Positions 35,801 through 39,717 of a stretch of DNA of 39,717 nucleotides are shown here, in pieces. The number at the start of each line of letters is the position of its first letter. Within the stretch, counting starts at the first letter, position 1. A program made the position numbers and the translations under genes. This DNA comes from Sinorhizobium psoraleae (GTDB lineage: Bacteria; Pseudomonadota; Alphaproteobacteria; Rhizobiales; Rhizobiaceae): contig NZ_JABEKV010000017.1 in assembly GCF_013283645.1 (NCBI RefSeq), positions 2,847-42,563 of the forward strand, in the 5' to 3' direction. Under the pieces are notes generated by a model. That model was not told where the DNA came from. It saw nothing but the letters and a program-made list of their open reading frames with translations, and made no database searches.

Positions 35801-36422
35801 CGAAGCAGTGCGAGGCCGTTTGAGCAACGCGGTCGGTCGCACAAAGGCTGAGATCCGCTATTTTGGCGTTGACGTGGTTGGCCAACGCGGCATGTGAGAG
35901 CACCGCTCCCTTTGGTCCGCCGGTTGTTCCTGACGTGAAAATGATATAGGCGGCATCACCCGGCTGCACATCCAGGAATGTTGTAGGCGGGGCCGGCATT
36001 GAGGAAGCTAGACAGGCATTGACGATCGAAGCGGTTCCGGCAATTGCCTGGGCAAGCTCCAAGTCGTCCGGAGCGGTGACCAGAATGGCGCATTCGCTAC
36101 GCTCAACCATGCGCCGCAGCCGATCTGTGGGGTATACAGTATCTAGGGGCAAGTAAGCCGCGCGCAGCCGAAATATCGCTAACATGCTGGCAAGCAGCAC
36201 TGGCCCTCGCGGCATCAACACCCCAACTGCCATGCCCGGAGTGCAGCCATGAGCGTCAAGCGCGGCGGCGAGTCGAGCGGCGAGATCGTCCAGTTCGCCA
36301 TACGTCAGGTAATCTTCGCCGGAATACAGGGCGGGACGGTCGGCACATTCTTTTGCCGATTGGGCAAAGCGCGAAACAACAGATTCAAATACTTTAGCAG
36401 AAGCGGGCAGTAAGCCGTCCAT
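29877..36422 (-). CDS. Two-module NRPS, A-T-C-A-T-C
   Basis: 2181 residues from the ATG at 36422, preferred because GAGG lies ten bases upstream; 36446 adds eight residues. Domains: A1 (about 27-480; FTSGTTGGPKG near 165), T1 (LGGDSL, Ser592), C1 (about 640-1060; THEIIMDAW near 778), A2 (about 1090-1590; FTSGTTGEPKG near 1260), T2 (LGGTSI, Ser1649), C2 (about 1700-2181; HHFLTDG near 1838). There is no thioesterase or reductase, so C2 may release the product onto an amine or alcohol or by cyclisation. A1 keeps the Asp that binds an amino group (HCFDISLW); A2 has Val there (TLVASSWE), so its substrate may not be an ordinary alpha-amino acid. No frame breaks. The gene is followed by MATE and PPTase genes. 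Confidence 0.96.
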   Translation of the reverse strand: MDGLLPASAKVFESVVSRFAQSAKECADRPALYSGEDYLTYGELDDLAARLAAALDAHGCTPGMAVGVLMPRGPVLLASMLAIFRLRAAYLPLDTVYPTDRLRRMVERSECAILVTAPDDLELAQAIAGTASIVNACLASSMPAPPTTFLDVQPGDAAYIIFTSGTTGGPKGAVLSHAALANHVNAKIADLSLCATDRVAQTASHCFDISLWQFLAALVVGGSIDILPSAVIVDPHRLSKTLHDRRITVIQFVPSLLRAYLVSTEGESTPQFDNLRCISTVGEPLPPDLCRKWLTHHPKVPILNHYGPTECGDGVTHHLVTQPPAVDETYVPIGRPIPGLRVYLVTPDSDPLKLASRGEVGELCVSGVGVAQGYINDPERTAAVFVANPFDDTPSHSRLYRTGDLARMRPDGLLECLGRADRQVKVRGYRVELAEIETVLNSHHGVMGSAVVLHRSQHRRAKLTAREKLGWESSYGNGAAVDADLVPPRLIAFVVLRDHCTLRDLQEHLGRYLAQYMLPDQIFEVPTLPLNANGKLDYGRLPVADGMRPLSDVAFVSPRSEIERRLAKLWEQILCVAPVGLDEAFIDLGGDSLRMMLLANRVHYLFGRQIQPGQLHRLTIRGLARKIEESAETQLPPIVRVSAAATKVVPPTGLQTHLWFLWKLDPQARNYTLRTVVNLDGPLDRSAFETAWTDLLHRFDTLRVRFLEKDGQPLMAFDAPLPRLEYQDLSPLPRMAQAEHIAAIQGRHNTRPFDLATGPLLRTTLVRRSEGRHELYLTTHEIIMDAWSLSVLARDLRLLYESHMVGRGADLPAQPEIGLGDYALWEARNLTPERYNVQRAYWQQMLSGELPVLKLPSDHERPRHLTYASHAQGLALDAGLTAALRRVAADSRSTLFATLLAGYAIVLGQHAGQDEVVVGAPHVVRQRPGTEQLLGFFLNMLPLRLKIDDAETFTMLVKSAQETVSGAISHADYPFSRMLESLNIERRSNISPVFQVMFNMYSEQPEEVHGDGGLTITVRELELGYAKYDLTLYAQEERDGIYLQLTYCKEIVQAPQAERILRNLEHTLKRCVAAPDAPLGSLGLLSENELRFLGSFNDTSRNFGCKATLRELFEAQVLRTPENIAFFWDGGRISYAELNDSVDRVVNGLAGLGAREGDRIAIATDRGIATLVAILACVKVHAAYVCLGPELPQARALRILRATSPKVMLTDNEVHASWTCYKNLPCEVVSLGSLSRTASIGELPRPVLPHDVLHIVFTSGTTGEPKGVRVPASACLNRLHWMWSELPFLVGDVAVVQKSATLVASSWEIFGPLLQGVPAYLLSREELVVPERLLSVLEKHKISHLLAAPPILDGLIMARAAGGRPASALRLVVSSTQALPADLAKRWTLAFPATDLFNFYGSTECSSNAAWHQVDHSLPIDARNVSIGRPLANVQLSVRGRKLQLLPRGALGELCVTGACLSLGYLENSEQSATRFDMTEDGQLLYRTGDLARFREDGTLELHGRADDQVKLNGYRVELDEVAHALRTHPAVSDAAVALHTMPKRGDVLVGYVVSTADLPDDAGLLAFIREILPPYMVPARIVRIDDLPRNPGGKLNRRALPMPTAMSGGRGRKPQTVTETALAQIWERLLGRTEVSAEDEFFALGGTSILSVRCVFDASRGGLRFTVGELYNHPRLADLACLIDAHKDAVPNETRLDRIKSENVAPPFSPTMRFISQHVGIGEHFNMYRLWKFNAGELNAALLSQAVARLSDEHPMLRTRLVRSDGIPERTLPTDDPLSLERITLPANSPEEWEQIVSERAEQAQYAFRFDGRTPLLRALLFEGGQPQTQRGWLFIIVHHFLTDGYGFRLLIGELERLYRTAAAGLEIKPTALTGHASIANWLNLLRNHVIDHAEEELGYWETRPWTALMPSGSPLALPAGPSGGAPTPSTPFGARRMHALLRAGKVDSDEFLRLGESEAWRLLSIPQAETAALLGLSDRAGIDGLDLILLALLRTLGGDRPVLGLYVDSIAALRTPVLGGVDLSSNLGFCCEFLPVPLVIDGTEGAMAQLRSVAAQRRGIPALGLGLRALEAFHPDERVAERAARLPTPRVLINFRAPLAAIGGHRFLELQEAPLWCGEDMGFNKHHWLEYTIDEINSCLRILQWHNHCRIDGSLATATAKNLQKNLTDVIRETCNTEQ

Positions 36423-37299
36423 CAAAGTGCGACCTCGGTAATGCATTGAAAAAGAAAGATTGCAGCTGTTTGCCCGCTTCCAGTGTTTGCTCTGTGCTCA
36501 GAGTACTGGATGGACATTCACAACCAGCTTGCGACAAATATTTATCCTCGATCCTAAGGCTTCGCTGAGAACCTTGCATGTACTGTGCCAAACGAAAGAA
36601 TGGTTGGGGAGCTTGAGCTTCGGCATCAAGGACATCGACGTCCACTGGGGCGACGTCGCCGCTGATGGTAAGATCGCCGAGGACGTGTTCGCTGCTCAGG
36701 CTGAGGAAGCCAACCGGAACCTTTTGCCGGTAGCTGATGACCTTTTCTGCGGATGACCATGCCACAGGTGTATCGCGGAACTTTTTTATCGTATGGATGC
36801 CGGACCCGCCATAGGCGGTCCATTTGACGTCGGTATATCGGACACCGGCGCCGACCGCGAAGCTGCTGGTCTCGTTGCCGTAAACTATGCGATCGATCTC
36901 GATCGCTCCGACGAGATAATGATCGAGTTCGGTACCGGGATGAACCGGGCGGTGGCTCCAGTAATCGTGCTCGCGGTTCACCCAGTCGTAATCGGTCATG
37001 TGACCGTTGCCGATGGCGCCGACTTTGACGCTACCCTTCAAGCTCCAGTCGTTGTCGATCTGCGCGTCCACACCGACGGTGACAAGGGTCATCCCCTTGC
37101 TTTCCCAGTTCAGCTGGCTGAGCTTGTGGTCGCCCTGATAGACAAATTCCTGGGCCTTGATGTTGGCAAAGCCGATATCGCCGACAACGACGAAATTGCC
37201 ATTGTCGGAGGAAAATGGAAGGTTGTCTGCGACGCCCAATGATGGGGCAGCGATTAGAAAACAGGAGATCGCTACGGATCTGATGGAGACGCGCTTCAT
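36394..37299 (-). CDS. Omptin-like outer membrane protein, probably damaged
   Basis: 301 residues from the ATG at 37299, with a Sec leader (MKRVSIRSVAISCFLIAAPS ... GVA). The barrel resembles omptin proteases: GNFVVVGDIGFANIKAQEFV, KLSQLNWESK, MTDYDWVN with the first catalytic D-x-D, WSHRPVHPGTEL, and AYGGSGIHTIKKFRDTP. The expected Asp-His pair further on is not seen: the place reads DVDVLDAEAQAP, and the last 70 residues lack beta-strand pattern and a terminal aromatic strand, so it looks frameshifted or cut. Its end overlaps the NRPS start by 29 bases, so the two may be transcribed together. Omptins cleave peptides at the cell surface. Confidence 0.7.
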   Translation of the reverse strand: MKRVSIRSVAISCFLIAAPSLGVADNLPFSSDNGNFVVVGDIGFANIKAQEFVYQGDHKLSQLNWESKGMTLVTVGVDAQIDNDWSLKGSVKVGAIGNGHMTDYDWVNREHDYWSHRPVHPGTELDHYLVGAIEIDRIVYGNETSSFAVGAGVRYTDVKWTAYGGSGIHTIKKFRDTPVAWSSAEKVISYRQKVPVGFLSLSSEHVLGDLTISGDVAPVDVDVLDAEAQAPQPFFRLAQYMQGSQRSLRIEDKYLSQAGCECPSSTLSTEQTLEAGKQLQSFFFNALPRSHFDGRLTARFC

Positions 37300-37934
37300 C
37301 AGCTGACCGCGTCTATCGTGCAGCGCCTCCCTTTTGGGCCTGAGCTTCTTCGCCTCAGATCCTTTGTGTGGCGTCAGAATTTGTCCACGGCACAAGCCAC
37401 TGGTGTTGGTGACCGGCTGCGCCCTGCCGTGGCCAGGCAGGCCGCGTCGACCCCCGCAGGGAATGGAAGCGATCGCAGAACATTCGTTATCCTTTGCTGG
37501 AGAGTGATCAATTTGCGGGACTAGGGCGGGAGCGCGGCGCGGATACGCCTAACGATCTGCCAGTTGGTGTGGAAACTGCCGGGCGAGTTCAGAACCTGAC
37601 CGGTCTTCAGTGAGGCGCTCTACGGTGTCGCACCTGCTCGGCTTCATCAGGAGCGACCGCCAGTTGCGTCGCCGCGTCGTGAGGTTTTTGGCGTCCCCAC
37701 ATGCCAACCGGCGGGCTTCGCTGGCATTGATCTCGTGGTGGCGACTGCCTGTTCGGCGAGGCTGTTCATGGAGGAACTCCTGTTTGCTCTGCGAGGCTAG
37801 TTCTCTTTGGCCAAGCAACTACTGCGCCAAACCAGATAATCGTCGAAACAACGCGAAAACGCTGACAGCGCACTGTCTCATGTCCGACATTGTCAAATAG
37901 CCGACAACGAGTGCAGCTACTGTCATTGGCAGTT
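37300..37934. other. Gene-poor stretch with IS-like repeat
   Basis: No gene that I can support. Minus-strand frames such as 37549-37818 lack domains. Bases 37864-37912 carry the repeat motif also seen near 12890 and 5753, just beyond the ISL3 remnant. The promoter for the omptin-NRPS unit is probably between 37300 and 37550, but no clear -35/-10 pair or nod box is seen. Confidence 0.5.
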
Positions 37935-38110
37935 GGAAGGGGTCTTCCTCCAATTGGGTGGTGATCGAGGACGTGGACCGGCAGCCTCTGGCGCTGAGGA
38001 GCTCAGCGCTGGCCAGGCCGTACGGCGAGCTTGCCGGTCTTGAGGCGGTTGATCCGCCCCTCGGTCTGGCCGTTGCGTGAATCGATGAACCCAAGACCAC
38101 GCGCCTTGTC
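37935..38110 (-). pseudogene. ISL3-family transposase, C-terminal remnant
   Basis: The minus strand gives SRNGQTEGRINRLKTGKLAV, matching the conserved (S/D)NGQTEG-NRLK block near the end of ISL3-family transposases; the end continues in another frame (YGLASAELLSARG). A frameshift and loss of the rest make it a dead piece. Confidence 0.8.
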
Positions 38111-38378
38111 GGAGAACCGTGAGGACGAGCTCTCGCCAGGATGAACTTTGGCGCGCATCTTGCTTCTAGGGATTTTGACAACACGCAACGGACCGATTTT
38201 TTCGCACGGAGATATCGACATGCTATCACAATTGGATGGTTGGACTGTCTGTCCGATCTCTTTCGCCAGAATGCAATAGTGCGCCATTGCTGATGCGCTT
38301 ACACCGACGCGGCACCGCGTCATCTATGGTGATGAAGTCTATCTGACGTTTATCAGGCGGCTAAATCAACAACCTGCG

Positions 38379-38828
38379 GTGTCGAGCGGCCTCGCGTGGA
38401 GCCTGACCAAGTACGTGCTGTTCTTGCTTCGGGCTGACAATGACGGCGAGGGGGGTATGCTGTCCCTGCTTGCCCTGCTTCTGAAGAAGGCGCCAAAATA
38501 TGCGACGGTGATGTTCATGGCCGGGATTCTTGGTGCCGCCCTTTTCATCGGCGATGCGATGATCACGCCGGCACTTTCAGTTCTCTCCGCCGTCGAGGGG
38601 CTCACGCTCGTCACACCGGCATTTCACGATTACGTCTTGCCGATCTCCGTTGCGATCATGGTGCTACTGTTTGCCATCCAGTCACGTGGCACCGGCGCCG
38701 TTTCGATTTTCTTTTTTCCAGTCGATGTTCTCTCATCGGAAGTGGGGGGTCAAATTTGGAAAGCCATCACCCTGGCCGCGCGCAATGCCGACCGCATCGA
38801 AAGTCGACCGCTATTGCGGTCGCTTTGA
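38379..38828 (+). pseudogene. kup: Kup potassium transporter, internal fragment
   Basis: Residues from about codon 9 (LTKYVLFLLRADNDGEGG) through FIGDAMITPALSVLSAVEGL and LLFAIQSRGTGAVSIFF match the second to fifth membrane segments of Kup potassium uptake proteins, which are normally over 600 residues. The true N-terminus is missing and the match stops near 38730, after which the frame runs on to a TGA at 38828. It cannot work as a transporter. Its end lies 12 bases before the P450 gene. Confidence 0.88.
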
Positions 38829-38840
38829 GGAGTCGAACAT

Positions 38841-39717
38841 ATGTCGAAGGTTCAACCAATACCCGAGCCAAAGGGATTTCCCGTCCTTGGTCATGTGACG
38901 TCCATCGATTCCGATGCTCCCGTCCAAAGCCTGATGCGGTTGGCAAGAGACCTCGGACCCATCTACCGACTTAAGTCCTTCGGGCGGGAGATCATCATCG
39001 TCAGCAGCCAGGAACTCACAGCCGAGCTGTGCGACGAAAGCCGGTTCCGCAAAGCCCTGCATCCTCCGCTCCGGGAGTTGCGGGCGGTGGCGAAAGACGG
39101 CCTGTTCACGGCTTATGACGAAGAACCGAACTGGGGAAAAGCGCATCGCCTGCTGACGCCCGCGTTCGGGCCGCTCGGGCTGCGAAATATGTTCAACCCG
39201 ATGCTCGACGTCGCTGAGCAGATGATGGTGCGCTGGGAGCGATTCGGTCCGGGCACAGAGATTGATGTCGCCGACAACATGACGCGGCTGACGCTTGACA
39301 CGATTGCGCTCTGTGCCTTCGGCTGCCGCTTCAACAGCTTCTACCAGAAAGAGATGCACCCCTTCGTTGCGGCCATGACCGGCGCGCTCGACGAGGCGGG
39401 CAACCGTTCGCGCCTCCCGCAGGGCGCGTCCAAGCTGATGCTGCTGCGCAATCGCCGTTTCCATGCCGACACGAAGACTTTGCGAAACGTCGCCAATGCG
39501 CTGATCGAGGAGCGGCTGAGTGATCCAAGGCTTGGAGAGCGCGGCGACCTCCTGGATGTAATGCTCACGGCAAAGGACAAGGAAACGGGAGAGACGCTGA
39601 GCCGGGAGAATATCGGCTACCAGATGATCACCATCCTCGTTGCCGGACACGAAACGACAAGCGGCCTCCTCAGTTTTGCGACCTTTCTGTTGCTCAAAAA
39701 TCCAGAGGTGCTGTCCA
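38841..39717 (+). CDS. CYP102-like cytochrome P450, 5' part (runs off the window)
   Basis: The ATG at 38841 has GAGGAG upstream. The 292 residues present follow the P450 BM3 haem domain throughout: PVQSLMRLARDLGPIYRLKS, CDESRFRKAL, DGLFTAYDEEPNWGKAHRLL, DNMTRLTLDTIALCAFGCRF then NSFY, LLDVMLTAKDKETGETLS and the I-helix AGHETTS with its oxygen-binding threonine. The heme cysteine and the fused reductase that CYP102 enzymes carry would lie beyond the window end. Such enzymes hydroxylate fatty acids using NADPH. No frame break is seen in the visible part. Whether the gene is whole cannot be judged. Confidence 0.93.
   Translation, partial: MSKVQPIPEPKGFPVLGHVTSIDSDAPVQSLMRLARDLGPIYRLKSFGREIIIVSSQELTAELCDESRFRKALHPPLRELRAVAKDGLFTAYDEEPNWGKAHRLLTPAFGPLGLRNMFNPMLDVAEQMMVRWERFGPGTEIDVADNMTRLTLDTIALCAFGCRFNSFYQKEMHPFVAAMTGALDEAGNRSRLPQGASKLMLLRNRRFHADTKTLRNVANALIEERLSDPRLGERGDLLDVMLTAKDKETGETLSRENIGYQMITILVAGHETTSGLLSFATFLLLKNPEVLS

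Overview
The window looks like part of the symbiotic plasmid or symbiosis island of a rhizobium (Rhizobium, Sinorhizobium or Mesorhizobium type; the species cannot be told from the sequence). The evidence is a NodD regulator, a good nod box, nodZ and nolK for fucosylated Nod factors, a tts box in front of a possible type III effector, and a remnant of a NopD-like effector. Intact accessory genes are separated by many broken insertion sequences and gene remnants, as expected of such a replicon.

Layout. 1-5.3 kb is a nest of insertions: the start of an acetoacetate decarboxylase gene is cut by an IS5-family element, which holds a group II intron, whose reverse transcriptase gene is split by a serine-recombinase element with perfect 24-bp inverted ends. 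6.1-10.6 kb is a plus-strand phenol-oxidation cluster: a secreted multicopper oxidase, an unknown 130-residue protein, a Tat-exported tyrosinase and an unknown 110-residue protein. 10.7-12.4 kb, minus strand, has a DUF6455 protein, a NYN-domain protein and a peptide with a double-glycine leader. 12.5-14.1 kb is mostly debris with a C48 protease (NopD-like) tail and an IS256 remnant. 14.2-17.8 kb is the Nod-factor module: nolK and nodZ behind a nod box, with nodD divergent. 18.6-19.2 kb is a tts-box gene for a proline-rich repeat protein. 19.7-22.6 kb holds decayed IS30, aminotransferase, dehydratase and ABC-transporter genes.

22.7-26.9 kb holds a GH127 glycosidase, a PEP mutase with a frameshifted tail, and a periplasmic alpha-carbonic anhydrase. 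27.7-37.3 kb, minus strand, is a compact biosynthetic cassette: an omptin-like outer-membrane protein (probably damaged), a 2181-residue NRPS (A-T-C-A-T-C, no thioesterase), a MATE exporter and a phosphopantetheinyl transferase. 37.9 kb to the end has an ISL3 remnant, a Kup fragment and the start of a CYP102-like P450 that runs off the window.

How the genes fit together (inference). nodD, the nod box, nodZ and nolK make and add fucose to Nod factors in response to plant flavonoids. The tts-box gene would be switched on by TtsI in the same flavonoid cascade. The NRPS cassette carries its own activator (PPTase) and exporter (MATE), so it may be a self-contained pathway for a small dipeptide-like product. 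This cassette, the tyrosinase/oxidase cluster and the tts-box protein are the best candidates for undescribed biology.
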